Source of the DNA: Leclercia sp. S52 | GTDB taxonomy: Bacteria > Pseudomonadota > Gammaproteobacteria > Enterobacterales > Enterobacteriaceae | Direction of reading: 5' to 3' | Assembly (NCBI RefSeq): GCF_039727615.1 | Contig: NZ_CP152474.1 | Span: 2,790,001-2,854,000, forward strand | Length of the DNA stretch: 64,000 bases | Shown here: in pieces, positions 20,066-29,167 of the stretch | How the letters are laid out: the number at the start of each line of letters is the position of its first letter | Position numbering within the stretch: the first letter of the stretch is position 1 | Translations under genes and position numbers: made by a program | The notes under the pieces: model-generated | What the model was told of the DNA's origin: nothing | The model's database searches: none | What the model saw: the letters and a program-made list of their open reading frames with translations, nothing else

Positions 20066-21838
20066 TTAAAAATAGAGACGGAATGAATACGCGCCACCAA
20101 CCTTCACGCCATCGACCCTGGCTTCACCTTCAGGATACCTGTCTCCAGCACCAGGCCCGAATTTTGTGAATAAAAAAATTGGCAACTCAAATTCTTTCTT
20201 TATGGCCCACCAGGTAACAGCATTATCCGTGGTACATTCATTGCACGTTAGCCGCAACGTATATTTCTGATTTTTTATTATGTTTATCCGATTAAAATCA
20301 AACCACGCATAGGTATTGTCGGCGAGCTTTTCCATCATAATCACTTTAGTTGTAACTATATTCCCAGAATGATCAATCAACTCCAGCGTTAATGGGCCAT
20401 GATTTTGCCGCGCAAAAGTCGCCAGCATCAGTTCAACGCCTTTCAGCGCATTTGATTCAGCCAATATTGTCTGTTCAAAGCTGCGTCCCTTTGTAAGGTA
20501 TCCGTAGCTGGTATTGAAAAGCGGCTGCTCGATAATGGGTGTTGATTGCCACATACGAAGCTCTGAAAGCTTAACTAATGCCGGGTAAAGAGAGGCTATC
20601 AATCCGGCGATTATCATCGCTGACACCAGGCCTTTCATTACCTTACTATTAAGCCAGGATAGCACCTTAGCGATCACTAGAGAGCAGACCGGTAAAAATC
20701 CAAAAAAATATCTGGCCTGCATTGCTCCTGTATAGCCTGTTTTTAAATGCATATCTCTGATAGTGAAAAAGTAAATCACAAAGAAAATAAAAAAGGCTAC
20801 CACAAAGGAGAATGTCACATTGAACAAATAATTATTTTTGGCATTCTTATTTACCAAAACACAACCCGCCATGACGCCTAACATGATCAAAATAGCTTTA
20901 ACAATGAATATTCTGGTTTCACTGTCAAAAATATATACGTGCCCATAAGGAATCGTCAGAGTAACTAAATTCCCGTTAAGAAAATTATTAAGAAACTCTG
21001 AGAAAGCCAGCCTTTTTGCATCTGGATGCTCAATAAAAAACCATGCTGCGGGGGTGCCCTGAGGCGCTGGATAAAAACCACCATAAATAAGATGTATGCA
21101 GACAAAATAAATGACAACAACGAATATTGATGCAGCAATAATCAACCATTGCTTTAGCGATATTTCCTTTATTATTTTTACTAAACTGGAGAAATTAAAA
21201 AGCGCAACGGAGGCTAACAAACAAACGATCGCTAGTGAACCTGTAGCTTTACTCAGTGAAGCGATAATCCCACCGGCACAAATAAAAAGAATATAAGATG
21301 TTAAAGGCCTGTCATCTTTGTGACGCTCCATCAATCCCAGCAATCCGTAGATGACAAAGGTACAACCCAGAACATTTATCTGATCGTTACTGACTGCGCT
21401 TCCTAAAAGCACAAACATAGGGATGACGAGTAAAAATGCGCCTCCCACAAAAGTCGCGAGTCTGGATTGAGTGCTCTGGTACAGCATCCGGCATGTCATG
21501 ACGATGATGATAAGGGAAATCACCATATTTACGTAACGCCCTACGCTTGCGAATGCATCCTGCAAATGTAAGAGACTGGCCAGTTCGCCAACGATGATAT
21601 AATACAGCGCCGGATGATTAAGGTAATTGAGTTTATTACTCGAATATATAAGACCGTTATTATAGTCGGGGAAGTGATTTTTCATGACATCAACCACATA
21701 TCCCATATGCGCAAACTCATCCGGGAAAAATCCAGGATTATAGGATTGTGAATAGCCTATCCCTAATATGAGATAAAACAGTGAAAGAAAAACAACAATA
21801 AAAACGATACTGAGTTTTTGTTTAGTCATAATAATCAT
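20066..21838 (-). CDS. Polytopic membrane protein, DUF2142/GT-C glycosyltransferase-like
   Basis: The start at 21838 forms an ATGA overlap with the previous gene and gives about 590 residues; the ATG at 21829 is an alternative. At least ten hydrophobic segments fill the first 420 residues. An acidic loop after the first one (GFFPDEFAHMGYV) resembles the catalytic Asp/Glu loop of GT-C transferases, and NHPALYYIIVGELASLL follows. The last 170 residues form a soluble, beta-rich domain with CNECTTDNAVTWW. It likely transfers a sugar from a polyprenyl carrier to a surface acceptor, as GtrC-type proteins do, but acceptor and sugar are unknown. The gene is AT-rich relative to its flanks. Confidence 0.72.
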   Translation of the reverse strand: MIIMTKQKLSIVFIVVFLSLFYLILGIGYSQSYNPGFFPDEFAHMGYVVDVMKNHFPDYNNGLIYSSNKLNYLNHPALYYIIVGELASLLHLQDAFASVGRYVNMVISLIIIVMTCRMLYQSTQSRLATFVGGAFLLVIPMFVLLGSAVSNDQINVLGCTFVIYGLLGLMERHKDDRPLTSYILFICAGGIIASLSKATGSLAIVCLLASVALFNFSSLVKIIKEISLKQWLIIAASIFVVVIYFVCIHLIYGGFYPAPQGTPAAWFFIEHPDAKRLAFSEFLNNFLNGNLVTLTIPYGHVYIFDSETRIFIVKAILIMLGVMAGCVLVNKNAKNNYLFNVTFSFVVAFFIFFVIYFFTIRDMHLKTGYTGAMQARYFFGFLPVCSLVIAKVLSWLNSKVMKGLVSAMIIAGLIASLYPALVKLSELRMWQSTPIIEQPLFNTSYGYLTKGRSFEQTILAESNALKGVELMLATFARQNHGPLTLELIDHSGNIVTTKVIMMEKLADNTYAWFDFNRINIIKNQKYTLRLTCNECTTDNAVTWWAIKKEFELPIFLFTKFGPGAGDRYPEGEARVDGVKVGGAYSFRLYF

Positions 21839-22689
21839 CTTAAGGAGAGAGAGTACAGGTAGAAAAAGCAATCGCCTACAACCGTGGTGATTCGACTTAG
21901 TATGACTGCCAGCACAATATCTATCTCAGCAAAGAACGGCTTCAACAATAAAATGAGCAAAAATTCTCTGACCCCTACCCCAGCAGGAGAGCCTGGCGTA
22001 ATAAGCCCCGCAAGCCATGCGATGACATATGCTCCAATGAGCGGCAGTACCAGCGCGGGGGTGGCAATCCAGTTATCGACAATGGAATAGAGTACGCACA
22101 GGAACACAGTTCCTGAGATCACCAGGAACAGGAAGTATCGTGCTATGACCTTGATTAAACTGCTCCTCTCCTGCCATTTCAACCCCAGAGCAATCAACAG
22201 TGCGATAATAATAAACAGCGAGAAGCCATAGATAATATTAAAAGCAGGATATAACAGAGGTAACATCCATAATACAAAAGCGGCCCCCGTCAGAACTAAC
22301 AGCAGTAGCTCCAGAAAAGTGCTCTTCGCAATCGCTTTTCCTGAAAAACCATGCGACATCGCCAGGAATTGTCTGCCCGCAAACTGGAAAATATTGCCAG
22401 GCACATATTTCGCTAACTGAGTCAGACCGTAAATCCGGGTGGCTATCCGGGAGCTAATAGACTGTTCCAGACCTACCATCAGTATGCGCCACGCAGAAGC
22501 AAGAATGATGTTGGCGGCACCATAGATCGCCGCCAGTATCAGAATCAACGAAAGTAATTTTAGCGTAAAGGTGTCGTCTGGAACCTGGGCCCAATACGCC
22601 ATTATTCTGTGAGCAACAAACAGGACACTCAAGAGTGCAATAACACTCCCTGTAATATTGAGCACCTTGCGTAGATTACTTTTTGTCAT
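21835..22689 (-). CDS. Lysylphosphatidylglycerol-synthase-TM (flippase-like) membrane protein
   Basis: The 284-residue start at 22689 (MTKSNLRKVLNITGSVIALLS) overlaps the methyltransferase gene by 14 bp. About eight hydrophobic segments carry the family signature LTQLAKYVPGNIFQFAGRQFLAM near residue 90 and GLITPGSPAGVGVREFLLILLL near residue 235. These motifs belong to the LPG_synthase_TM superfamily (AglD- and MprF-membrane-domain-like), often proposed to flip lipid-linked sugars. In this operon it could take the place of a GtrA-type flippase. Confidence 0.8.
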   Translation of the reverse strand: MTKSNLRKVLNITGSVIALLSVLFVAHRIMAYWAQVPDDTFTLKLLSLILILAAIYGAANIILASAWRILMVGLEQSISSRIATRIYGLTQLAKYVPGNIFQFAGRQFLAMSHGFSGKAIAKSTFLELLLLVLTGAAFVLWMLPLLYPAFNIIYGFSLFIIIALLIALGLKWQERSSLIKVIARYFLFLVISGTVFLCVLYSIVDNWIATPALVLPLIGAYVIAWLAGLITPGSPAGVGVREFLLILLLKPFFAEIDIVLAVILSRITTVVGDCFFYLYSLSLR

Positions 22690-23323
22690 AGGGTACGCAC
22701 AACAACATGGTCCATGGGAAGGGTGAAGCCACTTCAATGACCTTGAAATATTTGCCGGTGAATTTTATAAAGGCGCTTTTCGACCAATGCTGTATATGAC
22801 CAGGGGTGTTACCAAAGCTCGTTAAATATTTACCCCGGGCCATATTCAGCGCACACCAGACGGGCTCACGAGGCACGCTAACGATTAGATAATTACCGAC
22901 CAAAGTTTGTAGTACCTTCATGGCCTGATCCGGGTCTTCAAGATGCTCCATTACTTCACAGCAGACGATTAAATCTGCACTATCCGTTTCAGGCTTGAGA
23001 TCATAAATGCTCTTTGCATTAAATACGTCAGGACGAAGATCCGCCGCTAGCGCATTCTCCCTTGCCAGAGAAATAACATCATGAGAGAAATCGCTGCCGA
23101 CAGCCTGTAACCCCTGGCCATTCCATTTGTTGACCCAGAATCCTTCACCACATCCCACTTCATGGATTGTTTTTGGATTAGCACGTATTACAAAATTTTC
23201 AAGAGTGGAGTCAAAGCCCTTCATCATCCATTTTACAATCGGATTTTTTGAGCCATATTTGTCATACGCGTTGCCGAACACAACGCCATCTTCTGACTTA
23301 CCACCCGATACTTTGAAACCCAT
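22676..23323 (-). CDS. Class I SAM-dependent methyltransferase
   Basis: The ATG at 23323 has GAGG five bases upstream and gives 215 residues (MGFKVSGGKSEDGVVFGNAYDKYG). Motif I reads HEVGCGEGFWV near residue 55, an acidic loop DFSHDVI follows, and motif IV is DLIVCCEVMEHLEDPDQA. The sequence fits the Methyltransf_11/23 group, which often modifies sugars or lipid-linked intermediates. It lies between the GT2 gene (11 bp upstream) and the flippase-like gene (overlapping), so a role in tailoring the same glycan is likely. Confidence 0.85.
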   Translation of the reverse strand: MGFKVSGGKSEDGVVFGNAYDKYGSKNPIVKWMMKGFDSTLENFVIRANPKTIHEVGCGEGFWVNKWNGQGLQAVGSDFSHDVISLARENALAADLRPDVFNAKSIYDLKPETDSADLIVCCEVMEHLEDPDQAMKVLQTLVGNYLIVSVPREPVWCALNMARGKYLTSFGNTPGHIQHWSKSAFIKFTGKYFKVIEVASPFPWTMLLCVPYDKK

Positions 23324-23334
23324 ACTCACCTCAT

Positions 23335-24312
23335 CTATTGCTGTTCGAAGTCATTATTATCAGTTTTATTATTGCGGTTCGATTCCAGTTGCGCGACCTT
23401 AAAACGCAGATCTTCAAGAAGCTTTCTGTTAGCCGACAACAGGTCAGTGACAAAAGCGACAAGTATTGTCTGGAAGCCCATACCCATGAGTATAGATGCC
23501 AAAATTAATGACTGAACATAACCATTACCATCGCCGGTCAGATATTTATAAAGAAAACGAAGGCCTAATAAGAATCCTGCTGAAAATAACACCGTTCCTA
23601 TTGTGCCAAAAAATCTGAATGGTCGATAAATTATAAAAATACGGACAATGGTTATAATACTTCGTTTGATATAAGACGAGATGCTTTTTACCAGGCGTGA
23701 AGGCCGCAAATCCTCATTAACGCGAACAGATACAGACGTAATGGTGATATTTTTTTGCCCTGCCTGAATAATAGTTTCTAAAGTATAGGTATAATCATTA
23801 AAAACTATCAGCTTTTGGGCTGTTGCTCTCGACATAGCCCTGAATCCGCTTGGCGCATCGGGAATATTGGTATTACTGGCCACACGGACCACCCAACTTC
23901 CCAACTTTTGCAGGTATTTTTTGACGGGAGAGAAATGGTCAATGGTCGAAATGGGTCTTTCACCGATCACCATTTCTGCACGGTGTTCAAGTATGGGGGC
24001 AACTAATAACGGAATATCTTCAGCAGAGTATTGATTATCCGCATCTGTATTTACAATAACATCAGCGTTTAAGTTCAGACACGCATCGAGTCCGGTCATA
24101 AAGGCTTTCGCTAACCCTTTATTTCCTGCATGTTTAACGACATGGTCAACGCCATTTTGTCTGGCTACGTTGACGGTATCATCGGTACTGCCATCATCAA
24201 TAATTAGCCATTCCACCGCATCAAAACCCGCAACCTGTCTGGGTAGGGCTTTCAAAGCAATTGCAAGCGTATCAGCTTCATTAAAGCAGGGGATTTGTAT
24301 GATTAATTTCAT
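23335..24312 (-). CDS. Family 2 glycosyltransferase with C-terminal membrane anchor (GtrB/DPM1-like)
   Basis: The 325-residue protein opens with a GT-A fold: IPCFNEADTLA, the IDDGSTDDT nucleotide loop near residue 40 and a metal-binding NTDADNQY near residue 90. Two hydrophobic segments follow at about 230-255 and 268-290. This is the layout of polyprenyl-phosphate sugar transferases such as GtrB, ArnC and dolichol-phosphate mannose synthase. AAGGGTAA precedes the ATG. It is the first gene of the four-gene glycan cassette on the minus strand. Confidence 0.88.
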   Translation of the reverse strand: MKLIIQIPCFNEADTLAIALKALPRQVAGFDAVEWLIIDDGSTDDTVNVARQNGVDHVVKHAGNKGLAKAFMTGLDACLNLNADVIVNTDADNQYSAEDIPLLVAPILEHRAEMVIGERPISTIDHFSPVKKYLQKLGSWVVRVASNTNIPDAPSGFRAMSRATAQKLIVFNDYTYTLETIIQAGQKNITITSVSVRVNEDLRPSRLVKSISSYIKRSIITIVRIFIIYRPFRFFGTIGTVLFSAGFLLGLRFLYKYLTGDGNGYVQSLILASILMGMGFQTILVAFVTDLLSANRKLLEDLRFKVAQLESNRNNKTDNNDFEQQ

Positions 24313-24398
24313 TTACCCTTCACCTTACATGCCTTCTTGATTGATTTTCTCTATCACTTTCCGTTTGAGGGTCACACTTTATCTACAAAAAGATGTCT

Positions 24399-25395
24399 TT
24401 ACAAATTATGCGGGTATAATTCACTCCCCTTCAAAACCGCTGGCTCAGCGAACCCTTTCCTGTACGCCGCAGGCGTCGTCCCCAGCTGATTTCTGAAGTG
24501 ATGGCGCATCGTCGCCACGCTGCCAAACCCTACCTGCTCGGCAATACGTTCTATTGACAGCTGGCTGTTCTCCAGCAGCGCCTGGCTGCGGCTCAGACGG
24601 GCGTTCAACAGCCACTGGGCCGGCGTTTTACCGGTGGTTGCCGCAAAACGGCGCAGAAAGGTACGCGGACTCATACCAACAAATTTCGCCAGAGAATCGA
24701 CGCGGTGTGGGGCAGCCAGATTTTCGAGCAGGTAATCAAAGAGCGCGCCAAGCCGGTGGCCTTCATAGGCGATCGGCACCGCCTGCTGGATAAACTGGGC
24801 CTGGCCACCATCGCGATGCGGCGACACCACCAGCCGACGCGCCACCTGGTTGGCCGCCACGCTGCCATAATCCCGCCGCACCAGGTGCAGACACAGGTCG
24901 ATCCCCGCCGCGCTCCCGGCGGAGGTCAGGACATCACCGCTATCGATATACAACACATCCGGCGTGACATGAATGGCAGGATAACGCTGTTGCAGCAGGT
25001 CGGTGTATCGCCAGTGAGTAGTGGCCTGACGGTTATCAAGTAACCCTGCGGCGGCCAGCACAAAGACCCCGGAGCAGATAGAGAGGATCCGCGCCCCACG
25101 CTGATGGGCAGCGGCGAGCTGCTCGCACAGCGCGGCGGGCACCGGGACATCAGCGCCCCGCCAGCCGGGAACGATTATGGTACCGGCCTGCGCCAGCAGC
25201 TCCAGCCCGCCGTCGACCACCAGCCGGATACCGCCCGTGGCGCGCAGCTCCCCCCGGATCGACACCCGCCACCGCAAAGCGATACCAGTTATCCCCCATT
25301 TCAGGGCGGGCAAGACCAAAAATTTCCACCGCAATGCCGAATTCGAACGTACATAAGCCGTCATAGGCCAGCGCAACCACCAGAGGATTATTCAT
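24399..25395 (-). CDS. ftrA: GlxA/FtrA-type AraC transcriptional regulator (frameshifted in this sequence)
   Basis: The protein begins MNNPLVVALAYDGLCTFEFGIAVEIFG at 25395, a DJ-1/PfpI-like domain with SICSGVFVLAAAG. It ends with an AraC double helix-turn-helix (RVDSLAKFVGMSPRTFLRRF and ERIAEQVGFGSVATMRHHF). The frame breaks after AGVDPG at the C6 run 25250-25255 and continues one base on as ELRATGGIRLVVDGG. The 997-base span equals 331 codons plus stop plus one base, so a single extra base explains everything. The divergent rhodanese gene 109 bp away is the usual companion of FtrA in enterics and the probable target. Confidence 0.85.
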
Positions 25396-25504
25396 CACTG
25401 CACTCAGGATATTTTTGTCATGATCCTGATGGTATATGGCATTTCTGCCAGCTGTCAAAACCACGCTGTCGCCGTAGAGTAAAGCCTCAATTCAGGAGAA
25501 AACG

Positions 25505-25900
25505 ATGAGCTATGTGACTGATTACCCTGCTGCGATCGCAGAAAACGCGGCGAACCATTTTTTACAACGACTGAGCGTGGAGACAGACTGCGCTGACGTC
25601 TGGAGCGCCTTCCAGGAGCGGGATGTCGATTTTGTCTTACTGCATGTGGTAGGTAGCCCGGAGACCTTTGCCCGGCGTCATATTCCCGGCGCTCTGCATC
25701 TGCCCCATCGGGAGATCGCTGCCCAGCGGATGGCAGAATGGCCAGCCGATACGCTGTTTGTGGTCTACTGCGCCGGGCCGCACTGCAACGGTGCCGATCG
25801 CGCGGCGCTGAAGCTGGCGCAGCTGGGACGCCCAGTGAAAATCATGATTGGTGGCATGACCGGATGGGCCGACGAAGGTCTCCCTTTTAACGCCGCCTGA
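25505..25900 (+). CDS. Rhodanese-like protein
   Basis: A 131-residue single-domain rhodanese. The conserved substrate-binding segment VYCAGPHCNGADRAALKLAQLG holds the active-site cysteine loop, preceded by FARRHIPGALHLPH and followed by IGGMTGWADEGLPF, the typical C-terminal rhodanese motif. AGGAGAAAACG precedes the ATG at 25505. It is divergent from the FtrA-type regulator. A sulfur-transfer role is likely, but the physiological donor and acceptor are unknown. Confidence 0.88.
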   Translation: MSYVTDYPAAIAENAANHFLQRLSVETDCADVWSAFQERDVDFVLLHVVGSPETFARRHIPGALHLPHREIAAQRMAEWPADTLFVVYCAGPHCNGADRAALKLAQLGRPVKIMIGGMTGWADEGLPFNAA

Positions 25901-26036
25901 TACCCTGCGCCGACCCTGCATCCGGGGTCGGCAAAAAAGCCCGCTAAAGCAGTCATTAATTCATTGATTGCTAAAGTAACCGCTGGGATAGCATAGGGTT
26001 TCGATAGCGGCTTTGTGCCTGCAAATGGAGATCAAA

Positions 26037-26879
26037 ATGAAACTCGCGCTGGTTGGGAACTGTCAGCTGGAAGTATTGGGCGATCTGATTAAAAATCATT
26101 CCGCACTGCATGAAGGTAAATTTTCCTACGTTTTTAATACGCCGATCTACAAACTCAATGAAAAAGAGCATCTGCTGAATTTTTACCACGAGCTTGAGCA
26201 ATGCGATGCCATCTTTATGCAATACCACTCAAAAAAATGGGGTGCTTTTTCAACGGCATCATTAAGTCAATATTTTGATATCAGGCTGCTCCCGACGCTG
26301 GAATCCCGCGTGTCGACCCCGCAGCTGGGGTATTACGATCAACCGATCCCGGATCTGATGGTGTATGTCGATTATCGCTTCTTACATTTATACCTGACCG
26401 GTCACAATCATCTTGACGCCGTCTCCCGCTATCATCAGGTTCAATTATCCAGTACCAAACAGCTGGCCCTGCTGGAAGAGGACGCAAATAAATATAAGGC
26501 ACTGTATCAGAATGGAAATGTGTGCTTCGATTATTCGGATGATTATTTCCGTGGCGTCAGTGAAAATACCGGCAGCTACTCGACCATCAGCCATCCAAAT
26601 AATGAACACCTGGGTCTTCTCCTGAGAGCGATTTATCAGCAGATCTTTGGCAGCAGTGAAAAGTTCGATCTGCAGGGCAACGATATGCTGCTCAATTACA
26701 CTGCGCCCAAACTGGGCTCCGGTGATGATACCTATTACATGATGCGCCCCACCGGCCTCTCCCTGGCAGGAAAAATCAACTTTGCCTTTTTTGAATATCA
26801 GGATAAAACGATGCTCAAAAATGCCCTGCTGAAATCGGCGTACTACCAGTCGTTGTCAGGCGAATACATGAATATTTGA
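26037..26879 (+). CDS. WcbI-like polysaccharide-modification protein
   Basis: The start at 26037 (MKLALVGNCQLEVLGDLIKNHSAL) follows a TGGAGATC site and gives 280 residues. The opening KLALVGNCQ, with cysteine followed by glutamine, is the hallmark of the WcbI family, reported to bind CoA and proposed to acetylate capsule polysaccharide. No signal peptide or membrane segment is visible. It stands alone between a rhodanese gene and a permease gene, with no capsule locus next to it. The glycan cassette about 2 kb upstream on the other strand is the nearest candidate partner. Confidence 0.7.
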   Translation: MKLALVGNCQLEVLGDLIKNHSALHEGKFSYVFNTPIYKLNEKEHLLNFYHELEQCDAIFMQYHSKKWGAFSTASLSQYFDIRLLPTLESRVSTPQLGYYDQPIPDLMVYVDYRFLHLYLTGHNHLDAVSRYHQVQLSSTKQLALLEEDANKYKALYQNGNVCFDYSDDYFRGVSENTGSYSTISHPNNEHLGLLLRAIYQQIFGSSEKFDLQGNDMLLNYTAPKLGSGDDTYYMMRPTGLSLAGKINFAFFEYQDKTMLKNALLKSAYYQSLSGEYMNI

Positions 26880-26898
26880 CCTTTGCTCAGGCTCGCTT

Positions 26899-26919
26899 CC
26901 CCTGGCCTTCAGCCAGGGG
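26899..26919. repeat. Strong GC hairpin between convergent genes
   Basis: CCCCTGGC pairs perfectly with GCCAGGGG around CTTCA. It lacks a T-tract on either strand, so it is an imperfect candidate terminator between the WcbI-like and permease genes. Confidence 0.5.
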
Positions 26920-26937
26920 TGGCCCTCGGCACTCCCC

Positions 26938-28374
26938 TTACCTGCCCGACGCCGGATAAATCGTCTGTTCCGGCAGCACCCGGCGATCGAAACGTCTGAA
27001 TGCGTAGTAAAGCGCCGCCGTGCAGAACCAGCCGATGATCCACGATACGTCATTGTCGGCGAAGATCCACGTCAGGGAGCCGTGGTAGAGCGGGTTTTCA
27101 ATAAACGGCAGTTGAATCAGCACGCCAATGGCATAGATGCTGATACCAAACATATTCCAGTAACCGTAGCGTTCACGCGGATCGAACAGCGCCGGAATAT
27201 CCACCGCTTTACGGGAAATAATAAAGTAGTCGGTCAGGCTGATAGCGCTCCACGGCACGAAGAACGCCAGCAGGAACAGCAGGAAATGGGTGAAGTGTTT
27301 CAGGAATGCCGGTTCGCTGAGCAGCGCAATCACGCAGGAGATGGTCACCATCAGCACCACAAAGATCACGCGGCTTCTCTGGCTCAGCGTGGTCTGATTG
27401 CGGAAACCCGACACGATAGTGGTCAGCGACATAAAGCTGCCGTAGGCGTTCAGGGTGGTGAAGGTGATTTTGCCGAAGCAGATCGCAAAATAGATCACCA
27501 TCGCCATGGCTTCGCTTTTGCCCAGCCCGACGATATAGCTCACCTCATGCCCCTTGAAGGCGCTGCCGGCAATCGCGGCGGTGATCACCCCGAGGGTCAT
27601 CGAGGCCTGAGTGCCCAGCACCGTGCCGCTGAAGACCGAGAAGAAAGTTTTTACCCCGGAGACGTTGCGCGGCAGATAGCGTGAGTAGTCCGACACGTAG
27701 GGGCAAAAGGCGATCTGCCAGGATGAGGAGAGCGACACCGCCAGCAGGAACATCGGCATCGAGAAGTGGTTATTCTGTGCAATCGCCCCCAGGTCGCTGG
27801 ACATCAGCAGGGCGATAAAGAGATACACAAACGCCAGTACACCCACGACGCTCGCCACCTTGCCGAGCTTGTGGATCACACGATAGCCCAGCACCGCAAT
27901 CACGATAATGATCGCGCTGAACAGGATCATCCCCGCCACGTTGGACACCGACAGCAGTTTCGCCATCGCCTGTCCGGCCAGCACCGTGCCGCTGGCGGAG
28001 AAGCCAACGTACATCACACACACCAGCACCAGCGGGATCACAGCCCCCAGCACGCCAAACTGGGCGCGGCTGATGATCATCTGCGGCAGACCCAGACGCG
28101 GCCCCTGCAGGGCGTGGAACGACATCACCGTCGCCCCGAGCACCTGTCCCACCAGCAGGCCAACGATCGACCACACCACATCGCCACCCAGCACCACCGC
28201 CAGCGCGCCGGTGACAATGGCCGTGATCTGCAGGTTACCGCCAAACCACAGCGTAAACTGACTGAAGGGGTGGCCGTGGCGTTCATTATCCGGAATGTAA
28301 TCGATAGAGCGCGTTTCCGACAACCGCGTCCCGTTTTTTTTAGACTGCGCTTCTGAAGACGAAAAAGACGACAT
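26938..28374 (-). CDS. NCS1-family purine/pyrimidine permease (CodB/PucI-like)
   Basis: The start at 28374 (MSSFSSSEAQSKKNGTRLSE) has GAGAGGAAG seven bases upstream and gives 478 residues with twelve hydrophobic segments. Family features include QFTLWFGGNLQITAIVTGAL in the first membrane segment, YVSDYSRYLP in the middle and SLTDYFIISRK near the C terminus. NCS1 carriers take up cytosine, allantoin, hydantoins, thiamine precursors and similar ring compounds by cation symport. The divergent hutD-oxidoreductase pair starts 219 bp away, which suggests a shared N-heterocycle substrate. Confidence 0.87.
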   Translation of the reverse strand: MSSFSSSEAQSKKNGTRLSETRSIDYIPDNERHGHPFSQFTLWFGGNLQITAIVTGALAVVLGGDVVWSIVGLLVGQVLGATVMSFHALQGPRLGLPQMIISRAQFGVLGAVIPLVLVCVMYVGFSASGTVLAGQAMAKLLSVSNVAGMILFSAIIIVIAVLGYRVIHKLGKVASVVGVLAFVYLFIALLMSSDLGAIAQNNHFSMPMFLLAVSLSSSWQIAFCPYVSDYSRYLPRNVSGVKTFFSVFSGTVLGTQASMTLGVITAAIAGSAFKGHEVSYIVGLGKSEAMAMVIYFAICFGKITFTTLNAYGSFMSLTTIVSGFRNQTTLSQRSRVIFVVLMVTISCVIALLSEPAFLKHFTHFLLFLLAFFVPWSAISLTDYFIISRKAVDIPALFDPRERYGYWNMFGISIYAIGVLIQLPFIENPLYHGSLTWIFADNDVSWIIGWFCTAALYYAFRRFDRRVLPEQTIYPASGR

Positions 28375-28592
28375 AGCTTCCTCTCTGAATGGATGATTGA
28401 TGACCGCCAGACACCCTGCCTGCGTCAGGGCAACGCCACATGACAGATCATGTATATACAACCATTGACATCCGCCGACACGAATCTGATGATGGATTTG
28501 TGAACTGAACTGTGAATAATTTGTAATTATTTTGAAAATCATCTGTAGCAAAGATGAATTATTAACCCCCCCACAATCAGGGTCAAACGGAC

Positions 28593-29167
28593 ATGATTAC
28601 CCCCTTTACGCTTGCTTCCCTGCCGGTCACCCCGTGGAAAAACGGGGCGGGTGAAACCCGGGAGATCGTCAGCATTCCCTCTGCGGATGCGCCTTTTCTG
28701 TGGCGAGCCAGCATCGCCACGCTCGGTCAGGATGGCCCTTTCTCCCTCTTCCCCGGCGTCGATCGGGTGATTATGTTGCTCGCTGGTTCCGGGCTGTGGC
28801 TGCGCGGTGACGACCTGCTGCACCGCCTCGAGCCCGGCGTGCCCTGGGCCTTTCCGGGGGGAGTGGCCGCTTGCCAGCGAGGGGATCACCGGGCCAGGCA
28901 TGGACTTTAACGTGATGACCCAGCGCACCCGTGCCCGTGCGCAGGTGACGATCGCAAGCCACGCCCTGCGACCCGACGCGGAGGGCATCGCGTATGTGCT
29001 GAACGGCCACTGGCAGTTAGCCGGAAAGAATTATTCGCCAGCCAGCGGGATCTGGTGGCAGGGGGGAGACGCCGGGCGAGCTTGTGCCACACTCAGAGGA
29101 GGCGTCGCTGCTGCTGGCGGAGATCCGCCGCCATGACCAGATACCAGACAGGAGTACAGATGAGTAA
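28593..29167 (+). CDS. HutD/Ves family cupin protein (two frameshifts in this sequence)
   Basis: The protein starts MITPFTLASLPVTPWKNGAGETREI and contains WRASIATLGQDGPFSLFPGVDR, the HutD/Ves signature. The frame breaks at G6 runs 28856-28861 (after WAFPG, continuing EWPLASEGITGPGMDFNVM) and 29061-29066 (after IWWQG, continuing ETPGELVPHSEEASLLL). The 575-base span equals 190 codons plus stop plus two bases, the size of E. coli Ves (191 aa). With the two bases removed, the stop at 29165-29167 overlaps the next start by 8 bp. HutD proteins accompany histidine or other N-heterocycle catabolism in many bacteria; their exact role is unsettled. Confidence 0.82.

Noticed and set aside
25909..25944. 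Hairpin CCGACCC...GGGTCGG after the rhodanese gene as a terminator
   Set aside because: It is followed by an A-tract, not a T-tract, on the gene's strand, and no minus-strand gene ends there.
28559..28570. C7 run upstream of hutD as a phase-variable promoter element
   Set aside because: The window shows general over-calling of such runs and no promoter spacing depends visibly on it.
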